A stretch of 38,566 nucleotides of DNA. Source: Deltaproteobacteria bacterium UBA5205 (lineage in GTDB: Bacteria; Desulfobacterota; Syntrophorhabdia; Syntrophorhabdales; Syntrophorhabdaceae). The translations under genes and the position numbers were made by a program. Below are positions 19,609 to 28,512 of the stretch, piece by piece (the stretch's first letter is position 1; each line of letters begins with the position of its first letter). The stretch spans positions 1-38,566 of the forward strand of contig DHVP01000002.1 in the NCBI GenBank assembly GCA_002412715.1, given 5' to 3'. The notes beneath the pieces are model-generated. The model had not been told where the DNA came from. It ran no database searches and saw only the letters and a program-made list of their open reading frames with translations.

Positions 19609-21990
19609 ATGAAATATACCCCCTCAGTTCTTAGACCCCGTCTGTCTTTTCTGCAGATCATCATCATCGTTTTCTTCGCCGGCCTGTTGCCCGCCGGCGG
19701 CGTTTTCGGTCAGGAGAAGCACTCGTCCTTCGCGGAGATGATTAAAAAAGAGAAGGTGGCCATTGAGATAACGCAGAGGGATCTGAGAACCTATATAGCG
19801 GCGCAGCCGGAGCGTATGAGCAAGATCAGCGAGACGAGCCAGGAGCTCTCTCAGGAAATGCTGCGGCTCTCCATAATGTACAACATGGAAGAGGGCAATC
19901 CCGTTGAGATGCGGGACATTCTCAGGCAGATGAAGATCGTGCGCGATCAGTGTGTGGCCCTTGTAGCGCCCGTCAATGCCGACCTTGAAGCCATCGATGG
20001 CCTGAAAAAGGTGCTGCGGACCCACCTTAGCGATTACGAGCGGCTGGCCGCGGACAAGTCGAGTCCGGAAGTAAGCGAAGCTGCCGCCGGGCATGTCACG
20101 GACATGAAAGAGACCATCGCCCTCGTGGAAAGGGCCCAGGGTATCATCGATATAATCCCCAATGCGATCGAGCACCTGCTCGCCAGACTCGAACCGAGAA
20201 AGGTCATAATCGAGAATGATCTCGCAATCGCGTGGAAGAAATACTTCCTCGCGCCCCAGTTTTCCCCAAGCCTTTTCACGGCAGACGCCTGGAAATCGGC
20301 GCGAGTCGTGCTCAAGAACTGGGCGGGCTTTTGGGCCTACTGGCTGATCCCATACAGTCAGAACAAGAGTGCCATCATAAGTGTCATCTTAAAGAGTGCC
20401 ATATTCAGCATCGCGATTCTCGTCGGTTTCCTGGCGATCATCGTACACCTGAGAAGGAAATATCCCTCGGCGGCGCTGGCGGGTCATTTTCTCCCCTTTT
20501 GCTGCTGCACCGCCTTTGGTTTGCCGCTCATGATAATAGGCACTACGACCGGCCTGGGGCCTCTGAGCACGTTGACTTTTGTCGCGGAGATCATACTCGC
20601 CGCCGGATTGGTCAGTCTCGGCTGGAAACTTCGCCGTCTGTCGGCAGGCGATCCTGCAACCTTCAAGCACAATCCCCTGTGGGGATACTGGATAATATTT
20701 GCAGCGGGGATACTGCTGCAGCTTCTTCATATATCAAAGGTCCTGTATTCCCCGCTCATCGCCTTTCTGTTCATTCTCGCCGGGATCTATTCGTACAACC
20801 TCCAGAGGAGGGACCAGCATATGCTGGACAAGAGACTGATCGCTGTTACCTCCTGGCTGTCGATCTCGCTGGCCGCAGTCACATTTTTCGGATGGGGCAG
20901 CCTCGCATTGCTCCTGGCAACCGTCTGGTTTGCCATTATGCTCAACATTGAGCTGGGAGCAGGTCTGGCAGGGTGCCTCGCGAAGATCCGGGCCCGGGGA
21001 GCTCAGAATGCAACTACCGCGCGCACACTCGCCGAAGGTGTCGCATTCCCGATGATCTTTCTCGGACTTTTTGCCGTTACCATATTGTGGATAACGCTCT
21101 ACATCGGCGGCATGCCCCTTGTGAGCAAGATCGTACAATGGCGCGTGATCGTCGGCTACCTTTCTCTCAACCTGTCCATGATCGTCATTATCGTCGCGCT
21201 CCTCTTTATCACACGCTCTTTCATCGTCCTCGTCAATGCTCTCATCACCTTCATATCCGAGCGGCTCGGATCGGGAGCGTTAAGGGAAGGGGTCATCAAA
21301 TCCCTGCACGCCATATCAACCTACGTCATCTGGTCTCTGTATATTCTCCTTTCATTGAAGCTGGTCGGGGTGAGTGTCGCCCATCTCGCGATCATTGCCG
21401 GAGGCTTGTCTATCGGTGCCGGTTTCGGGCTTCAGGACCTTATCAAGAACTTCTTCAGCGGCCTCATACTCCTCTTCGGCCGGTCCATCCATCCCGGAGA
21501 CGAGATCCAGCTGGAGAACGTCCGGGGAACGATAATGAAGATCAATATTCGCAACACCATCGTACAGACAAATGACGATTCCACCATCTTCATTCCGAAC
21601 TCGGACCTCATATACAAGAACATAGTCAACTGGACGTACCGCGACCCCAGGGGCAGGGCTGAGATATCCGTAGCTGTCGTCTATGGCTCCGACACAGAGC
21701 TGGTAAAAGAGCTTCTTGTCCGGTGTGCCGCTTCCAATCCGGCGGTCCTGAAAGAGCCTCCGCCGTATGTGCTTTTCTGGGATTTCGGCGACAATGCCCT
21801 TGCGTTCCGCCTGAGGTTTTGGATAAGGCGGCCCGTCCAGACACGAGACAAGATATCCTCTACCATCCGCTTCGAGATAGACAGGGTATTCAAAGAAAAC
21901 AATATCGAGATGGCCTTCCCCCAGCAGGACATCCACATCCGTTCGGCTGAAGGCCTCAAGCCATACCTGGAGCCGGAGAAAACGCCATGA
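19609..21990 (+). CDS. Large MscS-family mechanosensitive channel
   Basis: The 793-aa product has a signal peptide (to about residue 35) and a periplasmic coiled helical domain (about 40-230). Several membrane helices follow (from about 260), then the MscS core: pore helix 'HLAIIAGGLSIGAGFGLQDLIKNFFSGLILLFG', and the beta domain 'RSIHPGDEIQLENVRGTIMKINIRNTIVQTNDDSTIFIPNSDL'. The length and periplasmic N-terminus match MscK/YbiO/YnaI-type relatives rather than small MscS. It releases solutes on hypo-osmotic shock. No clear ribosome site is seen before the ATG. The stop overlaps the next start as ATGA. Confidence 0.93.
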   Translation: MKYTPSVLRPRLSFLQIIIIVFFAGLLPAGGVFGQEKHSSFAEMIKKEKVAIEITQRDLRTYIAAQPERMSKISETSQELSQEMLRLSIMYNMEEGNPVEMRDILRQMKIVRDQCVALVAPVNADLEAIDGLKKVLRTHLSDYERLAADKSSPEVSEAAAGHVTDMKETIALVERAQGIIDIIPNAIEHLLARLEPRKVIIENDLAIAWKKYFLAPQFSPSLFTADAWKSARVVLKNWAGFWAYWLIPYSQNKSAIISVILKSAIFSIAILVGFLAIIVHLRRKYPSAALAGHFLPFCCCTAFGLPLMIIGTTTGLGPLSTLTFVAEIILAAGLVSLGWKLRRLSAGDPATFKHNPLWGYWIIFAAGILLQLLHISKVLYSPLIAFLFILAGIYSYNLQRRDQHMLDKRLIAVTSWLSISLAAVTFFGWGSLALLLATVWFAIMLNIELGAGLAGCLAKIRARGAQNATTARTLAEGVAFPMIFLGLFAVTILWITLYIGGMPLVSKIVQWRVIVGYLSLNLSMIVIIVALLFITRSFIVLVNALITFISERLGSGALREGVIKSLHAISTYVIWSLYILLSLKLVGVSVAHLAIIAGGLSIGAGFGLQDLIKNFFSGLILLFGRSIHPGDEIQLENVRGTIMKINIRNTIVQTNDDSTIFIPNSDLIYKNIVNWTYRDPRGRAEISVAVVYGSDTELVKELLVRCAASNPAVLKEPPPYVLFWDFGDNALAFRLRFWIRRPVQTRDKISSTIRFEIDRVFKENNIEMAFPQQDIHIRSAEGLKPYLEPEKTP

Positions 21991-23192
21991 TCTTAAAGCA
22001 AGTCGGTGCGTTCGACTGTGTCCCCGAAGAGGATCTGCTGCACAGGATCGACAAGCTCCGTCATCTCATGACGGCTGCCGGCATCGATTTTGCGTTGATG
22101 GTCCAGAACGTCGACAGGTTTTATTTTACAGGGACCATGCAGAAAGGCATGGTCGTCGTGCCCGTTGACGGGGAGCCTCTGATATTCATTGAGAAGGGCA
22201 CCGAACGCGCCGCGATGGAGACGCCCCTTCCCTTCACGGTGGTCCGGAACGACCGCGAGATACACCGAATCCTGAGCGATCGGCACATCCTTAAAGGAAA
22301 AGCCGGCCTGGAGCTCGATGTTTTGCCTGTGGCGATCTTCGAAAGACTCAAAAGGGTCATCGGTTTTGACGGGTACGCCGACGTGTCGGAGACGATCAAA
22401 GAGGTAAGGGCCATCAAGAGCTCTTTCGAACTGGCCCAGATCCGGAAATCCGGCGAGATGCTGACCCACGTGTTCGCAAGGGCCAAAGATGAAGTCCGGG
22501 AAGGAAGAACGGAACTCGAGATCGAAGCCGCCCTCATGGCGGAAAGCAGGAAGATGGGCCATCAGGGTTTCCTTCGGATGAGGGGAATGAATCAGGAAAT
22601 GATGACCATGACGGTGCAGGCGGGAATCACCGGTGCTGTCGTCACTCTTCTGGACGCGCCGATAACAGGTGCGGGCGTCACTCCTGCCGTACCCCAGGGG
22701 TCGTCTTTCAAGGTTGTCGAGGCGGGGGTCCCGGTCACTATCGACTACGGCGGAGGATACAACGGATATATCACCGACGAAACCAGAACCTTTGTGGTGG
22801 GCGACCTGCAAGAGGTTTTCAGGAAGCCATACGAAACGGCACGGGCGATCATAGAGGATGTAATGTCCTTTGCCCGGCCCGGGACCGATTGTACCGAAAT
22901 CTTTTCGCGCGCCTTTGAGACGGCAAAGAAGGCGGGCCTCGAGGAAAACTTCATGGGCCACGGCGAAGGCCGGGTCGCATTCATCGGCCACGGCCTCGGC
23001 CTGGAGATCAACGAACTGCCCGTGATTACCGCACGGCACGGCAGGGTCCTGGAAGAAGGGATGGTCTTTGCCTTCGAACCGAAGTTCGTTCTTCCCGGTT
23101 ATGGTGCCGTAGGGATCGAGATCGATCTCATCGTAGGGGCGCACGGACTCGAGCGGGTCACGACAAGCTCCCCGGATATTGTACGCCTCTGA
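21987..23192 (+). CDS. M24-family Xaa-Pro-type aminopeptidase
   Basis: The 401-aa product has an N-terminal creatinase-like domain (about 1-150) and a pita-bread M24 catalytic domain. The metal ligands are in 'PVTIDYGGGYNGYITDETRTFVVG' (two Asp), 'FIGHGLGLEINELPVI' (His), 'MVFAFEPKFVLPGYGAVGIEID' (two Glu). All five positions appear present, so an active di-metal peptidase on proline-containing or related substrates is likely. It overlaps the MscS-like stop by 4 nt. Its link to that channel is only operonic. No signal peptide is seen, so it is cytosolic. Confidence 0.9.
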   Translation: MILKQVGAFDCVPEEDLLHRIDKLRHLMTAAGIDFALMVQNVDRFYFTGTMQKGMVVVPVDGEPLIFIEKGTERAAMETPLPFTVVRNDREIHRILSDRHILKGKAGLELDVLPVAIFERLKRVIGFDGYADVSETIKEVRAIKSSFELAQIRKSGEMLTHVFARAKDEVREGRTELEIEAALMAESRKMGHQGFLRMRGMNQEMMTMTVQAGITGAVVTLLDAPITGAGVTPAVPQGSSFKVVEAGVPVTIDYGGGYNGYITDETRTFVVGDLQEVFRKPYETARAIIEDVMSFARPGTDCTEIFSRAFETAKKAGLEENFMGHGEGRVAFIGHGLGLEINELPVITARHGRVLEEGMVFAFEPKFVLPGYGAVGIEIDLIVGAHGLERVTTSSPDIVRL

Positions 23193-23200
23193 GGAAGAAA

Positions 23201-23848
23201 ATGATGAAATGGGGCGTCATCGTCGTTGACATTCAGGGCGACTTCACGGAATGGAAACAGGGGAATCTGGCAGTGCCCGGCTCGGACGAAGGTTACGTGA
23301 AGAGCGCCGAGGCCGCTACCCGGATGCTCCGGGAACTTGGCCTGCCTGTTTTCGGTACACAGGATTGGCACCCACCCGATCACATCTCCTTTGCGACACG
23401 CCACCCGGGAAAGAAGCCTTTTGAAACAACGATGGTGTATGGAAAGAAGCAGGACCTCTGGCCGCCCCATTGCGTTCAGGGGACAGAGAATGCGCGTCTG
23501 CTGATAGACAACGATCTCTTTCTTGCAGTCGTGAAGAAGGCACACGACCGGGATGCGGACAGCTACTCGGGGTTTCAGCGGGGCGGGGAAATGGACGCCT
23601 TGCTGCGGATGAACGGGGTCCAAAAGGTGATCGTTTACGGGCTTGCCACCGATTACTGCGTGAAGGCAACGGCCCTCGACCTTCTTGCCGCGGGCTACCA
23701 GACGACCGTCATAGAAGGCCTGTGCCGATGCGTGTCTGTCGATACCACGGCGGCGGTCCTCGATGAGATGAGCCGCAGGGGAATACGGATCGTCAGCGCG
23801 CTCGACGGGATACTCGAGGAATTGCGCCGAGACATTCCCGAAACCTGA
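23201..23848 (+). CDS. pncA: Nicotinamidase/isochorismatase-family hydrolase
   Basis: The 215-aa product has the PncA pattern: Asp10 in VVDIQGDF, zinc ligands in 'GTQDWHPPDHISF', 'LWPPHCVQGTENARL', Lys in 'AVVKKAHDRDADSYSGF', and the nucleophile Cys in 'GLATDYCVKATALDLLAAG'. Together these make a Asp-Lys-Cys catalytic triad and a metal site. The 'WPPHCVQGT' phrase is characteristic of nicotinamidase, which converts nicotinamide to nicotinate for NAD salvage. It follows the M24 gene by 8 nt, with GAGGAAG before the ATG pair. No other NAD gene is nearby. Confidence 0.88.
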   Translation: MMKWGVIVVDIQGDFTEWKQGNLAVPGSDEGYVKSAEAATRMLRELGLPVFGTQDWHPPDHISFATRHPGKKPFETTMVYGKKQDLWPPHCVQGTENARLLIDNDLFLAVVKKAHDRDADSYSGFQRGGEMDALLRMNGVQKVIVYGLATDYCVKATALDLLAAGYQTTVIEGLCRCVSVDTTAAVLDEMSRRGIRIVSALDGILEELRRDIPET

Positions 23849-23865
23849 CCAGAAAGAGGGGTTGA

Positions 23866-25425
23866 ATGAAAAAGATAGTGGTGGTCCTCCTCGCGGCCTT
23901 TGTGCTGCAGGCGGGAATACTGTTCGCCCAGGACAAGATTGTAAAACCGACCGATGAGGAGTTGAAGAAGATACTGGCCGATTTCGACCAGTACGCGGCA
24001 AAGTCAATGACCGATTGGAAGGTCCCCGGCATGGCCATCGGTATTGTCGACAATGGCACGCTCATATTCGCCAAAGGTTTCGGCGTCAAGCGGGCGGGCG
24101 GTAAGGATCCCGTCACAGAAAACACCATCTTTCAGATCGGATCGACCTCCAAGGCCTTTACGGCCACGCTCATGGCCATGCTTGTGGATAGAGGAGACGT
24201 AAGGTGGGAAGACAAGGTCATCGATCACGCGCCTGATTTCATGATGCACGATCCCTGGGTAACCAGGGAATACCAGGTTCTGGATCTACTATCTCAACGT
24301 AGCGGTATGCCGGGCTATGCGGCCGACTTGCTTTTCTTCCTTGGCTATGACCGCCCGTACATAAAGCAAGCCGTCCGCCATATCGAACCCGTAAGCAGTT
24401 TCCGTTCAAAATACGCCTACCAGAACGTCCTGTGGCTCATAGCGGGCGACATTGTGGCGAAATACACCGGCAAGACCTGGGAGCAGGCGCTTAAGACGCA
24501 TATTTTCGATCCGCTTGGGATGGCCAACTCCTCGGCGGACAAGGAATCTTTTCTTAATGCATTTGATGTATCTTCATTGCACGCGGCTGAAGGCGAAAAG
24601 ATCCTGGCGGTGCCCGGGAATTGGGAATTTCTCGATTGGAGCTATATTGCCGGTCCTGCGGGCGGGATAAATTCCAACATCGTGGATATGGCAAAATGGC
24701 TGACCTTTCAGATGAACAACGGCACCATCGACGGCAAACCGCTCGTTTCCGTGGCAAACATGAAAGTCGTGCATTCCCCGAAAACCGTGATGAATCTCGG
24801 CGACGAGGTCCATAAAAACGCATTTTATTGCCTGGGTTGGATCTACATGGAACATTCGCCCTATCCGGTTATCCTCCATAACGGAGCCACGCTGATGAAA
24901 ACCATGATCGCCTATGTCCCCGAACAGAAAATAGGTATAGTCATACTCTCAAATTATGTTACGAACCTGCCTGAGCTCCTTGCCTTGAGGTTCATTGACC
25001 TTTATGCCGGCAAGCCCGTCAAGGACATAAGCGCCGAAGCCCTGGCGGCGCTCCAAAAAATAAAGAAACGGGCGAAAAGCGCGGAACCCGTAAAGCCGAA
25101 ACAACCTTCCGCAGCAATGCCTCTGGCGAAATACGCGGGGGATTATTCCAATGATGTTTACGGAAAGATAAATGTCCATGTCGCCGACGGAAAACTGACG
25201 GTGGTGATGGGCCCCAGGAATGTAAGAATAGCCCTCGATCACTGGGATAAAGACACCTTTGCCGTCAACCTGATCTCGCCTCTTTATGACTCCGACCTCG
25301 AGCCGGGGTTTGCGGTCTTCCAGGTCGATTCCCAGGGTAAAGTGAAGACAGTGACCATTGATTCTCTGAGTCAGGACGACAACCTCGGCGTTTTCAAACG
25401 GGTGGAAAAAGATGCCGCAAAATGA
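23866..25425 (+). CDS. Exported serine hydrolase, beta-lactamase class C/PBP-like
   Basis: The 519-aa product has a signal peptide (MKKIVVVLLAAFVLQAGILF) and a class C beta-lactamase-like domain. The motifs are S93-T-S-K96 (SxxK), Tyr-Gln-Asn in 'KYAYQNVLWLIAGD' (YxN) and 'VILHNGATLMKT' (HxG). A C-terminal beta domain (about 410-515) resembles DUF3471 of related esterases. The protein is a periplasmic esterase, peptidase or PBP-like enzyme; a true beta-lactamase is unlikely given the family's diversity. It follows the nicotinamidase by 17 nt with AGAGGGG before the start. Confidence 0.9.
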   Translation: MKKIVVVLLAAFVLQAGILFAQDKIVKPTDEELKKILADFDQYAAKSMTDWKVPGMAIGIVDNGTLIFAKGFGVKRAGGKDPVTENTIFQIGSTSKAFTATLMAMLVDRGDVRWEDKVIDHAPDFMMHDPWVTREYQVLDLLSQRSGMPGYAADLLFFLGYDRPYIKQAVRHIEPVSSFRSKYAYQNVLWLIAGDIVAKYTGKTWEQALKTHIFDPLGMANSSADKESFLNAFDVSSLHAAEGEKILAVPGNWEFLDWSYIAGPAGGINSNIVDMAKWLTFQMNNGTIDGKPLVSVANMKVVHSPKTVMNLGDEVHKNAFYCLGWIYMEHSPYPVILHNGATLMKTMIAYVPEQKIGIVILSNYVTNLPELLALRFIDLYAGKPVKDISAEALAALQKIKKRAKSAEPVKPKQPSAAMPLAKYAGDYSNDVYGKINVHVADGKLTVVMGPRNVRIALDHWDKDTFAVNLISPLYDSDLEPGFAVFQVDSQGKVKTVTIDSLSQDDNLGVFKRVEKDAAK

Positions 25426-25459
25426 TTCCGGACCCGGGCAGGTCCTTTAATCATTGACC

Positions 25460-26044
25460 ATGAGTACATACCCGAACCGGTCCGCTTTCTGCCTGCGCAC
25501 CACCGTATTCGGCACGGTGGCCCTCCTGTGGTCCGTCCGAGGCCAGGAACCCGCGATCCTCCGGATAGTGTTATCCAGACCGGGCGACCCGGCAGACGAA
25601 GCGGTCAAGAGACTTTTCCCCGGCGCGGCAGTCTCATCCTGTCGGGAGGTAGACATCGTTGCGGATCAGATTGAAGCCTTCATGGCGGGAGAAGACATCG
25701 GGTTCCCCCTCGATGCAATCCGGCTTGACCTTTGCCCTGCCTTTCAGCAGAAAGTATTACGTGCCGAGCACGCCATCCCGAGGGGCTCGGTCAGCACATA
25801 CGGCCTCATCGCGAGGCACCTCGATAATCCCAATGGTGCACGCGCCGTCGGGTCCGCCCTGGCAACGAATCCCTTTCCCATCGTCATACCCTGCCACCGG
25901 GCAATCCGTTCCGATGGAGACCTGGGCGGCTTCCAGGGTGGACTCGCGATGAAGCGGTGCCTGCTGGAGATGGAAGGCATCGAATTTCGCGATGCCCGCC
26001 ATGTCGCGACCCGCCGCTTTCACTACGGCGAAGAATCCACGTAA
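25460..26044 (+). CDS. ogt: Methylated-DNA--protein-cysteine methyltransferase
   Basis: The 194-aa product has the Ogt active-site motif 'VIPCHRAIRSDGDLGGFQGG', with the nucleophile Cys in PCHR at about 145. Before it comes the DNA-binding helix-turn-helix 'AIPRGSVSTYGLIARHL' and 'GARAVGSALATNPFPI' including the Arg finger. It removes O6-alkyl groups from guanine in a single suicide turnover. The start ATG at 25460 is preferred over a TTG two codons upstream; the ribosome site is weak. It is convergent with the UbiB gene, with 49 nt between stops. Confidence 0.92.
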   Translation: MSTYPNRSAFCLRTTVFGTVALLWSVRGQEPAILRIVLSRPGDPADEAVKRLFPGAAVSSCREVDIVADQIEAFMAGEDIGFPLDAIRLDLCPAFQQKVLRAEHAIPRGSVSTYGLIARHLDNPNGARAVGSALATNPFPIVIPCHRAIRSDGDLGGFQGGLAMKRCLLEMEGIEFRDARHVATRRFHYGEEST

Positions 26045-26093
26045 CTTCCTGCATGTAAAAAGAGTTTCGGATCCAGCTGTTCAAGCCGCCTCC

Positions 26094-27755
26094 TTAAAGT
26101 CTCTTGGACCGCATGATACCAATGAGGAGCCAGATGCCAAGGATGCTCGCCAGGAGAAAGCCGCCAAGACCGAGAACAGGATAGCCGAAGAATGTAGGCC
26201 CCACCCTTGTCTGGAAGATAAGAGACGAACCGACGATGAGTGCCGCTATCACGACGGCAAAACTGATGCGGTTGCTTGACCGGTCCAGTTCGTCGGTCAG
26301 AAGTTCCAGCCCGCGGTGTTCGAAGTTTACCGCCAGTTTTCCCTTTCTTATTATGGCAAATAACTCCCTCAGATCCGAAGGCAGGACCTTAAAGAATGCG
26401 AAAGCATCGGAGGCAGTCTTTTTGAGTTCATGTAATTGTCTGCCCGGGTCGAATCTCTGCAGGATAAGTTTTCGGGCATAGGGCCTGGCAGTTTCGACTA
26501 TGTTAAATTCCGGGTACAGCAGTCTGCCCAGGCCCTCACTCATCAGGAGCGCCTTTGCAATCATGGCAAAATCGGGTGGAAGACGCAGTTTGTAACGGCG
26601 GACGGCGCTCATAAGCTCACTGATGATCGGCCCGATTTCAAGTTTATTCAGGGGCACGCCCCAGTAGCGTTCGAGCAGGTCCCGTACTTCGATTTTGAAG
26701 TTGTAATAGTCTTCAAGCTCCACGAGTCCGATGGAGCGCAATTGAAGAACCAGTTCCTCGACATCCTTTTCCATCACTGCAACGAATATACCGCTCATCT
26801 GATAGGCCATCTCCTCGTCGATGGATCCCGTCATGCCGAAATCAACAGGCGCGATGACGTTGTCTTTGAGAACAAAGATATTGCCCGGGTGAGGATCGGC
26901 ATGGAAGAAATGAAACTCGAATATCTCCTTCAGCGTAAGATGTGCCCCGTTGAGGGCAATCGCCTTCCGGTCAAGGCCGGCGGCCTCCAGTCGGTCCAGT
27001 TCCGAGATTTTTATCCCGTCGATGAATTCCATGGTCAAGACCCTAGGTGTAGTCAGATCCCAGTACACCCTGGGAATATAGACCGTCGGCGTACTCGCAA
27101 AGTTCGCTCTGAAACGCTCGATGTTCCGTCCTTCCCTGACGAAATCGAGTTCATGGCGAATTGATCGTGCAAATCCATCCACAAGCCGCACCGGCTCAAA
27201 GCACCGGATTTCCGGAACGTGCTTGTGCGCCAGGCCTGCAAATTCATGGAGTATGCGTATGTCGGTTTCGATCATCTTCGCAATGCCCGGGCGTTGAACT
27301 TTGATCACCACCTCATCACCCGATGCTGTCTCGGCCCGGTGCACCTGGGCAAGAGAGGCCGCCGCCACCGGCCTGGCATCTATGGATGAAAAAAGCTCGG
27401 AGACGGAGCGCCCGAACTGGTTCTCGATCAGAGCCCTGGCATCCTCAAAGGGGAAAGGGGGCACGTCATCCTGCAGCTTGCTCAGTTCCTTGATAATTTC
27501 AGAGGGAAGTACATCGGGGCGGCTGCTGAGCACCTGCGCAAACTTGATAAAAGTGGGTCCCAGCTCTTCACAAACCAGGCGCAGTCGCTCCGCGGTGGGT
27601 CGCCCGTTGCGGGCCTCTTCTTTGACGAACGTGACATGATAGCGAGCCCTCAGCCTGTCGAGGACTTCTTTGAACCCATGACGGACAAGTACCCTGGCGA
27701 TAGTGCTGTATCGCTTTAGATCCTGGTATCTCTCACGCGGTCTGAATGGAGACAC
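26094..27755 (-). CDS. UbiB/ABC1/ADCK-family atypical kinase
   Basis: The 553-aa product has the UbiB signatures. They are the KxGQ-like 'LGPTFIKFAQVLSSRPDVLP', the Ala-rich loop 'ARPVAAASLAQVHRA', Lys in 'DEVVIKVQRPG', 'HELDFVREGRNIERFRANF', catalytic 'FHADPHPGNIFVL' and metal-binding 'PVDFGMTGSID'. Two helices near the C-terminus (about 500-550) anchor it in the membrane. UbiB proteins support ubiquinone or other isoprenoid-lipid handling. The start is GTG at 27755, 3 nt after the stop of the phasin-like gene, so the two form an operon. An anaerobe may use it for menaquinone or lipid homeostasis. Confidence 0.92.
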   Translation of the reverse strand: MSPFRPRERYQDLKRYSTIARVLVRHGFKEVLDRLRARYHVTFVKEEARNGRPTAERLRLVCEELGPTFIKFAQVLSSRPDVLPSEIIKELSKLQDDVPPFPFEDARALIENQFGRSVSELFSSIDARPVAAASLAQVHRAETASGDEVVIKVQRPGIAKMIETDIRILHEFAGLAHKHVPEIRCFEPVRLVDGFARSIRHELDFVREGRNIERFRANFASTPTVYIPRVYWDLTTPRVLTMEFIDGIKISELDRLEAAGLDRKAIALNGAHLTLKEIFEFHFFHADPHPGNIFVLKDNVIAPVDFGMTGSIDEEMAYQMSGIFVAVMEKDVEELVLQLRSIGLVELEDYYNFKIEVRDLLERYWGVPLNKLEIGPIISELMSAVRRYKLRLPPDFAMIAKALLMSEGLGRLLYPEFNIVETARPYARKLILQRFDPGRQLHELKKTASDAFAFFKVLPSDLRELFAIIRKGKLAVNFEHRGLELLTDELDRSSNRISFAVVIAALIVGSSLIFQTRVGPTFFGYPVLGLGGFLLASILGIWLLIGIMRSKRL

Positions 27756-27758
27756 CTG

Positions 27759-28073
27759 TTAACCTGCATCGGTCTTTGCAGAAGAAGACACCTCGGCCTG
27801 GATCTTTTTCAGGGTCTCCAGAATCTCTTCCAAATCTTTCCTGGTGGCCAGGCCCAATTCGGCTACCGCTTTGTGGACGGTGGAATCTATCTTCCGCTGA
27901 AGCTCCTTCTCCTGCTTGTCCGCCTCCCTGAGAAGCCTGTCGACTGTCTTGAATCTCTCCGCGCTCGCCACCTCTCCCCTCTTAATGAGATCGTCGACAA
28001 TTTCATCAGCCTTATCCTTCGTCAGACTGATCGCACCCAGCCCCAAAAATACCGCTTTCCTGATGATATCCAT
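27759..28073 (-). CDS. Phasin-like/PHA-granule-type small coiled-coil protein
   Basis: The 104-aa product starts MDIIRKAVFLGLGAISLTKD, followed by 'DEIVDDLIKRGEV', a Lys/Glu-rich helix (about residues 38-70) and a second helix 'TRKDLEEILETLKKIQAEV'. The 'FLGLGAxSxTKDKAxEIVDxLxKRGEV' pattern is that of the phasin-superfamily proteins often found next to UbiB genes, as here. AAAGGAGG precedes the ATG at 28073. It probably coats or regulates a lipidic surface with the kinase. No polyhydroxyalkanoate synthase is in the window. Confidence 0.8.
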   Translation of the reverse strand: MDIIRKAVFLGLGAISLTKDKADEIVDDLIKRGEVASAERFKTVDRLLREADKQEKELQRKIDSTVHKAVAELGLATRKDLEEILETLKKIQAEVSSSAKTDAG

Positions 28074-28412
28074 CTTTTCCTCCTTTGCGAACAGCGTTCC
28101 GGCGCAACGTCCTTCGCACACACCGGTTGCAGCATACACACTATATAGGTCGATGACCTTTCATTTTCAAGGCAGCGCCTGCCGAGCACGCGCCATCATT
28201 GCAGATACGGGCCGGAATCTTCCTCGCTTCCCCGATACCGTTACCGCGCCGCACCACATTAAATAAACCTGCCATCACGTCTGTCCAGAATAATCCATTT
28301 CCCGGACTGCTTTCTTTATAAAGCAATGATTCAGGACAGGTAGATTCCCCAAAATCCCCCATTTCAAAACCAGGTGCTTCAACTCGTTCAGTTCGTCATT
28401 CCGACCTGCGCC

Positions 28413-28504
28413 GGAATGACGGAGGAGGGGTCGGAATGACGGAGGAGGGGTCGGAATGACGGAGGAGGGGTCGGAATGACGGAGGAAGAAGGTGGCGGAA
28501 TGAC
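28413..28504. repeat. 20-bp tandem repeat, 3 full units plus variants
   Basis: The unit GGAATGACGGAGGAGGGGTC repeats perfectly at 28413, 28433 and 28453. A fourth copy starts at 28473 and diverges after GGAGGA, and a last GGAATGAC lies at 28497. A reverse copy of the core, GTCATTCCGA, sits at 28395, so 'GTCATTCCGACCTGCGCCGGAATGAC' forms a hairpin. Copies of this CGGAATGAC element are scattered intergenically in many Deltaproteobacteria. The rest of 28074-28412 shows no gene. The array lies just downstream of the DUF697 gene stop. Confidence 0.85.
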
Positions 28505-28512
28505 GGCGACTG

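Noticed and set aside
21993..23144. A 383-codon open frame antisense to the M24 peptidase.
   Set aside because: No domain motif or ribosome site; the plus-strand frame carries all metal ligands of M24.
23866..25425. True class C beta-lactamase (antibiotic resistance).
   Set aside because: SxxK, YxN and HxG are shared by many PBP-like esterases and peptidases; the extra C-terminal domain and context give no reason to call a beta-lactamase.
28413..28504. Possible CRISPR array.
   Set aside because: The units are 20 bp and directly abutting with no spacers, and no cas genes are present. It is a simple tandem repeat.
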